Positions 26,636 through 35,886 of a DNA stretch of 64,000 nt are shown here, in pieces. The notes under the pieces are model-generated. The model searched no databases and was not told the DNA's origin. It was given only the letters and a program-made list of their open reading frames with translations. A program made the translations under genes and the position numbers. Within the stretch, counting starts at the first letter, position 1. The number at the start of each line of letters is the position of its first letter. The stretch comes from Planktothrix serta PCC 8927 (GTDB lineage: Bacteria > Cyanobacteriota > Cyanobacteriia > Cyanobacteriales > Microcoleaceae): contig NZ_LR734888.1 of NCBI RefSeq assembly GCF_900010725.2, positions 118,103 through 182,102 on the forward strand. Reading direction: 5' to 3'.

Positions 26636-27889
26636 TTAGGGTTTAAACTTTTTAAACGCTAAGGTCACATTATGTCCTCCAAAGCCAAAGGAATTGGATA
26701 ACGCCACATTAACAATTTGGGCGCGACTGGTGTGAGGAACATAATCCAAATCACAAGCTGGATCTGGGTTATCTAAATTAATAGTCGGAGGAACTCGATC
26801 CTCAGCAATAGCCATCGCCGTTGCTACCGCTTCAATGCCTCCAGAACCTCCTAATAAATGACCCGTCATCGACTTCGTAGAACTTACGGTCACTTGATAA
26901 GCACTTTCGCCTAATACCTTTTTAATCGCTGCCGTTTCTGTAGTGTCGTTAGCAGAGGTACTGGTTCCATGAGCATTAATATAACTAATTTGATCTGGGG
27001 TTAATCCAGCATCCTTCATCGCTAAGGAGATGGCTCTAGCTGCCCCTTCTCCACCGGGAACCGGGGAGGTCATGTGGTAGGCATCACAGGTCATGCCATA
27101 ACCCACCAATTCTGCATAAATGTGAGCACCCCGACTTAAGGCACAGTCTAATTCTTCTAACAGCAGAATTCCGGCGCCTTCTCCCATCACAAACCCATCT
27201 CGATCTTTGTCAAAGGGACGACAAGCTTTCAGAGGTTCATCGTTGCGGGTCGATAATGCCCGTGCTGCGGCAAATCCGGCGACAGATAAAGGTGTAACCG
27301 CCGCTTCTGTACCCCCACAAATCATCGCTTGAGCATAGCCCCGTTGAATTAAACGAAAGGCATCGCCCACAGAATTTGATCCCGCCGCACAAGCGGTTAC
27401 AGAACAGGAGTTTGGCCCTTTGGCTCCCGTATGAATCGCCGTCAGTCCGGCCGCCATATTCGCAATCATCATTGGGATCATAAAAGGACTACAGCGATCG
27501 GGGCCACGAGTCAAATAGATCTCTTGCTGATCTTCGAGCACTTTCAGTCCGCCAATGCCTGTTCCAATAATGACACCCACCTGTTCTGCATTTAGGTCAT
27601 TAATCACGAATTTGGCATCTGCTATGGCTTGTTGACTACCCGCCACCGCAAATTGAGCAAAGCGATCCATCCGCTTGGCTTCCTTGCGCGAGATGTAATC
27701 ACAGGGGTCAAATCCCTTGACTTCACCCGCAATGCGACAATCATGGCGTGACGCATCAAATAAGGTGATTGGGCCGATTCCATTGCGTCCGTTGATTAAC
27801 CCGTCCCAATATTGAGCCTTGGTATTTCCAAGCGGAGTAATTGCTCCTAAACCTGTTACAACAACGCGCTTAACATTCATCGTACTCAT
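26636..27889 (-). CDS. fabF: 3-oxoacyl-ACP synthase II
   Basis: 417 residues. The Cys-His-His triad of condensing enzymes is seen: C in [11 protein letters not shown] in [11 protein letters not shown], and H in [11 protein letters not shown]. It elongates acyl-ACP in type II fatty acid synthesis and favours C16 to C18 steps. acpP lies 197 bp upstream on the same strand, the classic acpP-fabF order, so cotranscription is likely. Confidence 0.97.
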   Translation of the reverse strand: MSTMNVKRVVVTGLGAITPLGNTKAQYWDGLINGRNGIGPITLFDASRHDCRIAGEVKGFDPCDYISRKEAKRMDRFAQFAVAGSQQAIADAKFVINDLNAEQVGVIIGTGIGGLKVLEDQQEIYLTRGPDRCSPFMIPMMIANMAAGLTAIHTGAKGPNSCSVTACAAGSNSVGDAFRLIQRGYAQAMICGGTEAAVTPLSVAGFAAARALSTRNDEPLKACRPFDKDRDGFVMGEGAGILLLEELDCALSRGAHIYAELVGYGMTCDAYHMTSPVPGGEGAARAISLAMKDAGLTPDQISYINAHGTSTSANDTTETAAIKKVLGESAYQVTVSSTKSMTGHLLGGSGGIEAVATAMAIAEDRVPPTINLDNPDPACDLDYVPHTSRAQIVNVALSNSFGFGGHNVTLAFKKFKP

Positions 27890-28086
27890 GATTTTCGTCG
27901 ATTCAAGAATTTAATCACCCAAAATGCAGAACGTCAGTGAGAAGCAAAACTAACCTTATAACAGCAGTTTATTTAAGATGGGTTGGGATTGCCTAATCCA
28001 GACAGTCGGACGCAGTAAAAAATCTCTGTGAGACTGGTGGAAGGCTAATCCTCCACTTGTTCTGTTGATTTTACCTCAGTTGAGGG

Positions 28087-28329
28087 TTATTCCTTTTCTG
28101 CGTTCTTCTTGATGTAGTTTACAACGTCTTGAACGGTCTTAATATTTTCAGCGTCTTCATCAGGAATTTCGACTTCAAATTCTTCTTCCAACGCCATGAC
28201 CAGTTCCACTGTATCCAGAGAATCAGCGCCTAGGTCATCGATAAAGTTAGCCGATGGAGTAATTTTATCTTCCTCAACGTCTAATTGCTCTTTAACAATT
28301 CCCTTCACTTTTTCAAACGTATCACTCAT
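28087..28329 (-). CDS. acpP: Acyl carrier protein
   Basis: 80 residues, very acidic. The phosphopantetheine attachment serine is S37 in [14 protein letters not shown]. It carries growing acyl chains for fatty acid and lipid synthesis and is the partner of fabF downstream. AGGAAAGATAGGAT precedes the ATG. Confidence 0.98.
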   Translation of the reverse strand: MSDTFEKVKGIVKEQLDVEEDKITPSANFIDDLGADSLDTVELVMALEEEFEVEIPDEDAENIKTVQDVVNYIKKNAEKE

Positions 28330-28529
28330 ATCCTATCTTTCCTTAGTTGGATGCCGCGTATACCATCTTATCGGAAAGGGGGATCACCGCAGCAACGATC
28401 TCCTACTTTTTCGGGTGTCCGGTGTCCGGCGTTGGATGTGCTCGGAGTCTTCAAGACCCGATGAAAATTCGCCATCAAGTTTTGGCCAAGGTCTAGGGAG
28501 ATTAAAGATTAGACGGGTTAATAGGGTTT

Positions 28530-29312
28530 TTATCCCCCCTTTAAGGGTTGACAAAATTTAATAGCATTTGAAAAAGATTGAGTCATCTGAGGATAATTAA
28601 TCAAGGGTCGCTGAATAATAATTAAAGGAATGTTGAATTGATGGGCTAGATTGATTTTAATATCTTCCCCCCCTGCTGACCCAGAGGCTTTTGTCACCAC
28701 CAGCGAAATCTGCCAATGTTGCCATAATGCTGTTTCTAATTCTAGGGAGAAAGGAGGACGAAGGGCAATGATTCGATCCGGTGTAAATCCGGCTTTCAAA
28801 GCTGTATCTAAAGCAACAGAAGAAGGTAATATTCGCGTAAATAATAGGGCTTGATCTTGCCATTTTGTAAATTGAGCTAATATTCTGTATCCCAAGGTGA
28901 GTAATACTCGTTTTCCGGTTAAATAATCGCCGTTTAATAGGGTTTCAACACTATCTAAATAAACAATATTAGCTAAATTTTGAGGAACTATAGCCAGACG
29001 TTCATATCGTAAATAGGGAATCTTATGGGTTTGGGAAATTGCGATCGCTAATTTAGAAATTTCTACTGCATAGGGATGAGAAGCATCTAAAATCCTGTTA
29101 ATTTTATTAGTATTAATAAATTGGCTAATTTTGCTTTCCTCTAATTTACCTACCCAAATTGTTAAAAATTCAGATTCAGGATAGAGAGATTTTGCTGATT
29201 CTGTAGTCACACTAACAATACAATCAATTTGCAATTGTGCGATCGCCTCAGCTAATATTGCACTTTCGCTAGTTCCTCCAATTAACCAGACTCGATGAAT
29301 TAATTTCTGCAT
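28530..29312 (-). CDS. cobK: Precorrin-6A reductase (CobK/CbiJ)
   Basis: 260 residues. The N-terminus VWLIGGTSESAILAEAIA is the family nucleotide-binding turn. DASHPYAVEISKLAIAI and the C-terminal TKASGSAGGEDIKINLAHQF are the conserved CobK blocks. It reduces precorrin-6A with NADPH in the corrin ring pathway to cobalamin. No other cob gene is adjacent, and I see no cobalamin riboswitch upstream. Confidence 0.9.
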   Translation of the reverse strand: MQKLIHRVWLIGGTSESAILAEAIAQLQIDCIVSVTTESAKSLYPESEFLTIWVGKLEESKISQFINTNKINRILDASHPYAVEISKLAIAISQTHKIPYLRYERLAIVPQNLANIVYLDSVETLLNGDYLTGKRVLLTLGYRILAQFTKWQDQALLFTRILPSSVALDTALKAGFTPDRIIALRPPFSLELETALWQHWQISLVVTKASGSAGGEDIKINLAHQFNIPLIIIQRPLINYPQMTQSFSNAIKFCQPLKGG

Positions 29313-29358
29313 AAACCTCGGTTTTAATTTTTTTTAAATATTATAGTTTAAATTAAGA

Positions 29359-29416
29359 GGGGCGGGTTTAGGTAGATTGTTTGTGAGCAGTAAAGGTTAA
29401 CTCGAACCCGCCCCTA
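29359..29416. repeat. GGGGCGGGTT palindrome, dispersed GTAGGGGCGRG family
   Basis: GGGGCGGGTT at 29359 pairs with AACCCGCCCC at 29405, with a 36-bp spacer. Same family as the hairpins at 3431, 42898 and 58383. Confidence 0.6.
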
Positions 29417-29441
29417 CGGGGTGAGAAAATCCGGTTAAAAA

Positions 29442-29918
29442 TCATCGAACTGTCACAGAATAATTAGCTTTAAACGGTTTAAAACTCTTGTTATCTTTGG
29501 AAGTTCCTGTTAATTCTAATTGATAACTTCCCACTTGGGGAAAAATTACTTCTGTTCCGGGGATACCTTGATATTTTTCGACGGAAATCGCTTTTAATTG
29601 GGGTTGCATTAACGGTTGAGGATTTGATGAACGCGGTTCTCGATAAATCGCCAGTTGACAATTACATTGGGAGAGGGGAATAATGTTTCCTCCGCGACGG
29701 GTTAATGCAAACCAAATCGTTGCTTTTTCGCCTGTACGGGGGTTATGATTTGGTTCTAAGTGGAACGTTACCGCCACATCTCCAGAAACTTCCACTTCAT
29801 GAGCAATAGCAGGGTTAGAATGGAGAAGTTTTTGCAGGGGTTGAAAACAGAGAAATGTTCCCACAATTAATAATAACTTTAAAGACTTATTTTTGTTTAA
29901 GGGGTAGGGGTGCAACAT
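29442..29918 (-). CDS. Secreted hypothetical protein coupled to a TauE/SafE-like membrane protein
   Basis: 158 residues with an N-terminal hydrophobic segment (LLLIVGTFLCFQPL, about residues 15-28), likely a signal or anchor. The mature part is beta-rich with AVTFHLEPNHNPRTGEKATIWF and a late YQLELTG, resembling an immunoglobulin-like domain of the FixH or CopC kind, but I cannot name it. Its start overlaps the upstream membrane-protein gene by 32 bp, so the two are translationally coupled and probably act together. Confidence 0.7.
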   Translation of the reverse strand: MLHPYPLNKNKSLKLLLIVGTFLCFQPLQKLLHSNPAIAHEVEVSGDVAVTFHLEPNHNPRTGEKATIWFALTRRGGNIIPLSQCNCQLAIYREPRSSNPQPLMQPQLKAISVEKYQGIPGTEVIFPQVGSYQLELTGTSKDNKSFKPFKANYSVTVR

Positions 29919-31116
29919 AAAATTTTTTTAACCCAAATAATGACCAAACAGGACGATACCGAACCAATAATACCACTAAGGTTAAAAAGGTCAGGATAAC
30001 AACTCTGAATTTACTCCCAATTGTAACATCAAATCCTCCCCAATAATTAGACCCAATCAATAGAGTATGAATAACCGCTAAAATTAACGCGGGAACTGCT
30101 AATAAATGAATTTTACGCCAGAATATTCCTAAGTAATTTTGGATAAAATCAAAGCTGGTAATTGCAGCAGGAATCATTAACATGAATGCTAACCCTCCCG
30201 CCAGAATTCCTCCTTGATGTTGAGGGAGCATAAATTCAAAGGCGGTTAAATTCCATTGAAAGGTATGATCTAACATTTGCACTGTATGAACAATTGCTAA
30301 TACAAAAGCTCCCACTCCTAAAACTCGTCTATATTTTAAAGGATATGACCATAACCGACTAATGGGACGGGCAATTAAGGCTAACATTAAACAAATTAAA
30401 GATCCATACCCTGTATAATCAACATGATTTCCTGTTCTTAATACGGTTAAAATTCCGATTAATAAAGTAATCCATCCTCCCATTCTAAACAGTTGACTGC
30501 GACGGTCGGCGGTGAATTTTTCGGTTAATAATCCCACTCCTAACATAGTCGGTAAAGTTCCTGTCCCAAAGGCTAACATCGTTAATATTCCTAACCCTAT
30601 ATTTCCCGTTTCTGCGGCTTTAATTTGGGCTGTATAGAGAAAACCACAGGGAATAAACCCCCAAATTAATCCCAATAATAGGGGAGTAAAAGCATGATTT
30701 TGTAAGGACACATTCACCATGAGTTTACTCAGATGAGTATGTAAATTTTTAGGGGATAAGGGATGGAAAATTGGGAAGCGATGAAAGACAGTGGGATTAA
30801 TTTGGGCGAGTCCTAAAATGATTAACATGATCCCCGTTAAAATAGCAATTCCTTGGCGAAAAATACTGCCAATTCCCGCCATTTGTCCACTCGCAATTAA
30901 AACCGAACCTAACCCGCCAATTATAGCTCCAACTAAAGCATAACTGAGAATTCGGCCTAAATTTAATAACAGGTGAAATTGCAACGGGATTTTGCCAGGG
31001 GATAGAGATTGATCGGAAAAAGAAAAAGCAACGGTTAAGGGGCCACACATCCCCAAACAGTGACCAAAACTTCCGAGAAATCCTAATGCACCCATTAATA
31101 ACAGGTCGATGATCAT
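29887..31116 (-). CDS. Sulfite exporter TauE/SafE-family (UreH/DsbD-like) membrane protein with C-terminal membrane domain
   Basis: 409 residues. The N-terminal half has the pattern GSFGHCLGMCGPLTVAFS (two cysteines in TM1) and TIPCGF-like GFIPCGFLYTAQ, as in the UreH/CcoS-associated DsbD_2 family that handles metal or thiol transfer. The second half, about residues 240-400, has four further helices with spaced histidines (VHTVQMLDHTFQW, IHLLAV, VIHTLL), like a ferric reductase or cytochrome b561 haem membrane domain. This fusion suggests transmembrane electron or metal transport; the substrate is unknown. Confidence 0.78.
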   Translation of the reverse strand: MIIDLLLMGALGFLGSFGHCLGMCGPLTVAFSFSDQSLSPGKIPLQFHLLLNLGRILSYALVGAIIGGLGSVLIASGQMAGIGSIFRQGIAILTGIMLIILGLAQINPTVFHRFPIFHPLSPKNLHTHLSKLMVNVSLQNHAFTPLLLGLIWGFIPCGFLYTAQIKAAETGNIGLGILTMLAFGTGTLPTMLGVGLLTEKFTADRRSQLFRMGGWITLLIGILTVLRTGNHVDYTGYGSLICLMLALIARPISRLWSYPLKYRRVLGVGAFVLAIVHTVQMLDHTFQWNLTAFEFMLPQHQGGILAGGLAFMLMIPAAITSFDFIQNYLGIFWRKIHLLAVPALILAVIHTLLIGSNYWGGFDVTIGSKFRVVILTFLTLVVLLVRYRPVWSLFGLKKFYVAPLPLKQK

Positions 31117-31124
31117 GATTCCGT

Positions 31125-31844
31125 TTAGAAGCGGATTTTATAGAGTTGAAATAACGTTCCCGGCTTACGTTTTAAAATTTTAGCACCTGTTGCTTTAATA
31201 ATTGTTTCCCAATTTTCTAAGGGCTCTAAGAAAACTTCGGTGCCTAAATAGGTTTCTAAAATTGCCCAATCTTCAGCTAATTCAGCATCGGGAATTAGAA
31301 TGTCAAACACAAAATCGCCACCGGGTTTAACGACTCGTTTGACTTCTTTTAAGACTAATTCCCAATAACTCAGGGGATAGTAACAACTCCATCCCGTTGC
31401 GATCGCCAAATCAAACTGATGATCTTCATATTGCAGTTTATGACCGGGGGCTAATTTCACTCCTTTAAACAGTTTAGAATTTAACTGCGGCCCTCGAATT
31501 GTCAAGGCATCTTTAGCAATATTACTAATATCTTGACCATAAAATAAAGCTTCCCAATCTCGCCAAGGATAAATCAGAAAACTGACTCCACAACCGATAT
31601 CTAAACAGCGCTGATTTTTTTGGGGTTTGGCAATTTCCCAAAAGGGGGAAGTGATTTTTTCGGATAAAGTTCCGGCCATGCGATCGCGGAAAATTGCCAT
31701 CGTTTCCACTTCTGGCGGTAAATCAAAGGCTTCCCCTTGATATTCGCGGTTAAAGCGATAGGCTACAGAGTTGATCGCCCTTTCCAAGGGATCGGAACTT
31801 ACAGACAAACTGAAAAAATTGGATGGATTAGAAGATTTAGACAT
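31125..31844 (-). CDS. Class I SAM-dependent methyltransferase
   Basis: 239 residues. SAM-binding motif I is CLDIGCGVSFLIYP, with an acidic end to strand 2 in FYGQDIS and a post-motif FDLAIATGWSCYYPLSYW. No substrate-defining feature is visible. It is 8 bp from the membrane protein gene on the same strand and followed by a 64-residue membrane protein. Confidence 0.85.
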   Translation of the reverse strand: MSKSSNPSNFFSLSVSSDPLERAINSVAYRFNREYQGEAFDLPPEVETMAIFRDRMAGTLSEKITSPFWEIAKPQKNQRCLDIGCGVSFLIYPWRDWEALFYGQDISNIAKDALTIRGPQLNSKLFKGVKLAPGHKLQYEDHQFDLAIATGWSCYYPLSYWELVLKEVKRVVKPGGDFVFDILIPDAELAEDWAILETYLGTEVFLEPLENWETIIKATGAKILKRKPGTLFQLYKIRF

Positions 31845-31861
31845 TCATTATAGATATAACT

Positions 31862-32056
31862 CTATTTTGAGCCTTTTAAGGCTTTGGTAAAATTTTTCCG
31901 ATAGGAGGAATTGAATACCAACACAGGCCATAATAAGGAGAGGATGAGACGGTTCTGGAAACTGCGGTTGAAGTTGGTATTTTCAAACCCCCTCCAAAAC
32001 TTCCAAATTCCACCCCCATAAATAGCAATCAATAGCAGGGTAATTAGGGAACTCAT
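31862..32056 (-). CDS. Small membrane protein
   Basis: 64 residues with two hydrophobic stretches (LITLLLIAIYGGGIWKFW and LILSLLWPVLVF) joined by a basic loop, ending in a Lys-rich tail. It looks like a conserved thylakoid or plasma membrane protein of cyanobacteria of unknown role. It is 17 bp upstream of the methyltransferase in the same direction. Confidence 0.65.
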   Translation of the reverse strand: MSSLITLLLIAIYGGGIWKFWRGFENTNFNRSFQNRLILSLLWPVLVFNSSYRKNFTKALKGSK

Positions 32057-32487
32057 AGCTAAAGGATTTTGCCGTAAAGGATTATCTACAAGTTAACGTT
32101 GTTCTATTTTAGCAGTTAATCTCAAAGAATTGTACTTTACAACTGATGAAGGAGTGATCCCCTTGACCCGCTTGTACAAGATGTCTGGGTTTCCGGTAGA
32201 CAAAAAGCCTTTGAATCGACCGATTAAGGGATAAACGGGTGACTTCTACCTGAAGGGGAAGATTTGGAGATTTTAATAAAAATTAACGATTAAAAGAGAG
32301 AATCATTTTAAGATTTTTAGCGATTAAATAAGAAATTTGCTATCCTATTACTAAGTAGGTTATTGATTCTAACATCTTTACTGCCTTTCTATTGAAATCC
32401 CTGATCGGCAAGCTGTTCAAGGAATTTGAGTGAAAGAATACCTAGGATTTTGAATAATAAATTAGCCTAAATCAGTCAGGAGGAGAT
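32057..32487. other. Divergent intergenic region before the guanylyltransferase gene
   Basis: 430 bp, AT-rich in its right half. It holds the divergent promoters. No tRNA, repeat or small ORF that I can support. Confidence 0.45.
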
Positions 32488-35019
32488 ATGCGAGCAGTGC
32501 TAATGGCAGGTGGATCGGGAACGCGACTACGACCGTTAACGTGCGATCTTCCTAAACCGATGGTACCGATACTCAATCGTCCCATTGCTGAACATATTAT
32601 TCATTTACTCAAACAACATAATATTACAGAAGTGATTGCTACCCTGCATTATCTTCCCGATGTCATGCGGGAATATTTTCATGATGGCAGTGATTTGGGT
32701 GTACAAATTACTTATGCGGTTGAAGAAGATCAACCTCTGGGAACCGCAGGTTGTGTAAAAAATATTGCTGAACTTTTAGATCAAACTTTCTTAGTGATTA
32801 GTGGAGATAGTGTTACCGATTTTGATTTAACTGCCGCCATTGAATTCCATCACCGCAAACAATCTAAAGCCACATTAATTTTAACCCGAGTGCCTAACCC
32901 GATTGAATTTGGGGTGGTGATTACCGATGAAAATAATCGCATTAATCGTTTTTTAGAAAAACCCTCCGCCAGTGAAGTCTTTTCCGATACGGTGAATACG
33001 GGAACCTATATTTTAGAACCGGAAGTTTTACAGTATCTTCCCTTTGATCAAGAGTGTGATTTTTCCCAAGATTTATTCCCCTTACTCCTGGAAAAAGGAG
33101 AACCCATGTATGGGTTTATTGCCAATAACTATTGGTGTGATATTGGTCATTTAGATGTCTATCGAGAAGCCCATTATGATGCCTTAATCGGAAAAGTTAA
33201 ACTCAAAATTCCCTATCCTGAACGTTCTCCGGGGGTGTGGATTGGCGAAAATACCTATATTGATGAAACGGCCCAAATTGAATCCCCGGTTTTGATTGGT
33301 CGCAATTGTCGGATTGGGGCGAGGGCGCAAATTGAAGCCGGAAGCGTCATTGGCGATAATATCACCATCGGGGCGGATGCCAATATTAAACGACCGATTA
33401 TTTGGAATGGGGCGATTATTGGGGATGATGTCCATTTACGGGCCTGTGTGATCGCCAGGGGCACCCGTGTCGGCCGTCGCGCCCATGTCCTCGAAGGGGC
33501 GGTGGTGGGTTCTTTATCCAGTATTGGGGAAGAAGCCCTAATTAGTCCAGGGGTGCGGGTGTGGCCGAGTAAAAAAATCGAATCCGGGGCGACGCTGAAT
33601 ATTAATTTAATTTGGGGGAATACGGCCCAACGCAATTTATTTGGTCAACGGGGGGTTCAAGGATTAGCAAATATTGATATTACTCCCGAATTTGCGGTTA
33701 AATTGGGTGCTGCTTATGGATCAACTTTAAAACCCGGTTCAACGGTGGCAGTTTCGCGGGATCAACGGCCGATTTCTCGGATGGTCACTCGTTCTTTAGT
33801 GGCGGGTTTAATGTCCGTTGGGATTAATATTATTAACTTAGATGCCACAGCGATTCCGATTACTCGGACTACGATTCCCACGTTAAAAGTCGCTGGCGGA
33901 ATTCATGTCCGACTTTCCCCAGAACGGGCGGATTATCTGTTAATTGAATTTCTCGATAGTAAAGGAATTAATATTACCAAAACCAAAGAGAAAAAAATCG
34001 AAGGGGCTTATTTTAAAGAAGATTTACGACGGGCACAAATTCCCGAAATTGGTAACGTTAGTTATGCCATCGATTTACTCGATATTTATAGTACAAGTTT
34101 TGCTAAACATATCAATATTGAGGTGTTACGATACAGTAATGCCAAAGTTGTAATTGACTATGTTTATGCGGTTTCTGGGGCAATTTTACCGCAACTTTTA
34201 GCAAAATTTGGCTGTGATGCCGTGGTTTTAAATGCTAGTTTGAATCACACCGCTTTATCCGTTCCTGAACGGGAAAATTTACTCGATCAATTAGGGCGAG
34301 TTGTAGAAGCTTTGCGGGCTAATTTCGGGGCGCAAGTCTATGCCAATGGCGAACAATTTATGTTAGTTGATGAAACCGGAAGTCCCATCCGAGGGGAACC
34401 CTTAACCTCTCTGATGGTGAATATGGTCTTAACTTCCCATCCCCGTAGTGTGGTGGTAGTTCCCGTCAATACTTCGGCGGCGGTGGAACAAATAGCCCGT
34501 CGTTATGATGCTAAGGTGATTCGCACGAAGGCTAACCCAACGGCTTTAATGGAAGCTTGTCACCGCTATCCTAATGTGGTTTTAGGAGGGAGTGGGGATA
34601 TGGGGTTTATTTTCCCCCAACTGCATCCGGGGTTTGATGCCATGTTTTCCATTGCTAAAATTATTGAAATGTTAACCAGTCAAGAGCGATCGCTCACCCA
34701 AGTGCGGGCAGATTTACCCCATGTTGTCCATCGTCGATATACCGTCCGTTGTCCTTGGACAATCAAAGGAGCGTTGATGCGGCATTTAGTGGAAACCCAT
34801 TCCCCTGAAAACTTAGAATTAATTGATGGGGTGAAGTTAATTAACTACCAAGATGATAACTGGGTTTTGATTTTACCCGATGCGGGAGAACCGATGGTTC
34901 ATATTTTTGCCAATAGCGTTGATCGAGATTGGGTTGATACCACCTTGCGAGAATATCGCAATTTAGTCCATGATTTTGTTAATCAATCTCAAGGGATGGA
35001 TCACCAAGAAGACATTTGA
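32488..35019 (+). CDS. Mannose-1-phosphate guanylyltransferase / phosphomannomutase fusion
   Basis: 843 residues. Residues 1 to about 235 are a nucleotidyltransferase with [18 protein letters not shown] at the N-terminus. About 245-370 is a left-handed beta-helix of hexapeptide repeats ([20 protein letters not shown]). From about 380 on there is a phosphohexomutase-like domain ([20 protein letters not shown] and GGSGDMGF). The usual mutase phosphoserine motif T-A-S-H-N-P is not evident, so the C-terminal part may be regulatory. It makes GDP-mannose for cell-surface glycans. GGAGGAG sits 6 bp before the ATG. Confidence 0.88.
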   Translation: MRAVLMAGGSGTRLRPLTCDLPKPMVPILNRPIAEHIIHLLKQHNITEVIATLHYLPDVMREYFHDGSDLGVQITYAVEEDQPLGTAGCVKNIAELLDQTFLVISGDSVTDFDLTAAIEFHHRKQSKATLILTRVPNPIEFGVVITDENNRINRFLEKPSASEVFSDTVNTGTYILEPEVLQYLPFDQECDFSQDLFPLLLEKGEPMYGFIANNYWCDIGHLDVYREAHYDALIGKVKLKIPYPERSPGVWIGENTYIDETAQIESPVLIGRNCRIGARAQIEAGSVIGDNITIGADANIKRPIIWNGAIIGDDVHLRACVIARGTRVGRRAHVLEGAVVGSLSSIGEEALISPGVRVWPSKKIESGATLNINLIWGNTAQRNLFGQRGVQGLANIDITPEFAVKLGAAYGSTLKPGSTVAVSRDQRPISRMVTRSLVAGLMSVGINIINLDATAIPITRTTIPTLKVAGGIHVRLSPERADYLLIEFLDSKGINITKTKEKKIEGAYFKEDLRRAQIPEIGNVSYAIDLLDIYSTSFAKHINIEVLRYSNAKVVIDYVYAVSGAILPQLLAKFGCDAVVLNASLNHTALSVPERENLLDQLGRVVEALRANFGAQVYANGEQFMLVDETGSPIRGEPLTSLMVNMVLTSHPRSVVVVPVNTSAAVEQIARRYDAKVIRTKANPTALMEACHRYPNVVLGGSGDMGFIFPQLHPGFDAMFSIAKIIEMLTSQERSLTQVRADLPHVVHRRYTVRCPWTIKGALMRHLVETHSPENLELIDGVKLINYQDDNWVLILPDAGEPMVHIFANSVDRDWVDTTLREYRNLVHDFVNQSQGMDHQEDI

Positions 35020-35133
35020 AGTTCAAAATTAACAGAAAAATAGTTTGAATTTGCAATTAAAAATGTCATGATTAAAAAAAAACTCAACTCCCTTGGAGAG
35101 TTTAACCTTGTACTTGAATTTATTCATTAACCC

Positions 35134-35739
35134 ATGAACAGTATTATTCTAATGGCGGAGATTATTCAAGATCCGCAACTTCGTTATACCCCCGATAACC
35201 AACTCGCCCTAACAGAAATGTTAGTTCAGTTTCCTGGGGTGCGAGAGGTTGATCCCCCGGCTACCTTAAAAGTGATCGCCTGGGGGAATTTTGCCCAAGA
35301 AGTTCATGAAAAATATCATCAAGGCGATCAAATCATTATTGAAGGTCGTTTAGGAATGAATATGATTGAGCGAAAAGAAGGGTTTAAAGAAAAACGCGCG
35401 GAATTAACGGCTCAACGGATCTATCCTGTAAAGGGGGATCTCAAAAGCCAACCCTATCCTTCTGATGCAGCAGCCACACCCAATAAAGTTGTTGATTTGG
35501 GTTCTCGTCGCGCTAACACTCCTCCCCCTATTTCCGAAGAACCCCTTGAACCCCGTCGCTCTCCCACGACTTCCCCCCCTAGTAGAACGGCTCCTCCTAG
35601 CGAACCGGATAACCCCGATTATGATCCGATTCCGTTTAAACGGGTCATTGCATCCCAAATTGTTGAGGTCGGACTGGTTGAAGCTTGGGAATCAGAGATC
35701 AATCGCCCCCGTGTTGGGTTTGAGTGGACAAAATTTTAA
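35134..35739 (+). CDS. ssb: Single-stranded DNA-binding protein
   Basis: 201 residues. The OB fold covers about residues 1-110 with MNSIILMAEIIQDPQLRYT, TLKVIAWGNFAQEVHEKYHQ and IIEGRLGMNM. A Pro/Ser/Arg-rich linker follows, and the C-terminus (PRVGFEWTKF) lacks the acidic D-D-I-P-F tip of standard SSB. It is therefore the cyanobacterial-type SSB-like protein and may be a second copy rather than the main replication SSB. It is 114 bp after the guanylyltransferase gene. Confidence 0.85.
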   Translation: MNSIILMAEIIQDPQLRYTPDNQLALTEMLVQFPGVREVDPPATLKVIAWGNFAQEVHEKYHQGDQIIIEGRLGMNMIERKEGFKEKRAELTAQRIYPVKGDLKSQPYPSDAAATPNKVVDLGSRRANTPPPISEEPLEPRRSPTTSPPSRTAPPSEPDNPDYDPIPFKRVIASQIVEVGLVEAWESEINRPRVGFEWTKF

Positions 35740-35886
35740 TTGGGGTTTGTAGAGGGACTCAAATGCAGGAACAAAGCACTCTACAAAATTACTAATGATT
35801 AAGAAACAATGAGTGATGTGATGTCAGCGATTTTGAATGCGTAACCAGTTGATTAGTTGCTTTACTTCTCAAGGAGATCAGCGCTC

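Noticed and set aside
28996..29312. Cobalamin riboswitch before cobK
   Set aside because: The 130 bp upstream hold no cobalamin-box-like sequence; only the GGGGCGGGTT palindrome is present.
32057..32487. Possible tRNA or riboswitch in the 430-bp gap
   Set aside because: I could not fold a cloverleaf or find any conserved riboswitch core.
32488..35019. The cas-like novelty of a nucleotidyltransferase-mutase fusion
   Set aside because: This fusion is a normal cyanobacterial gene and not unusual.
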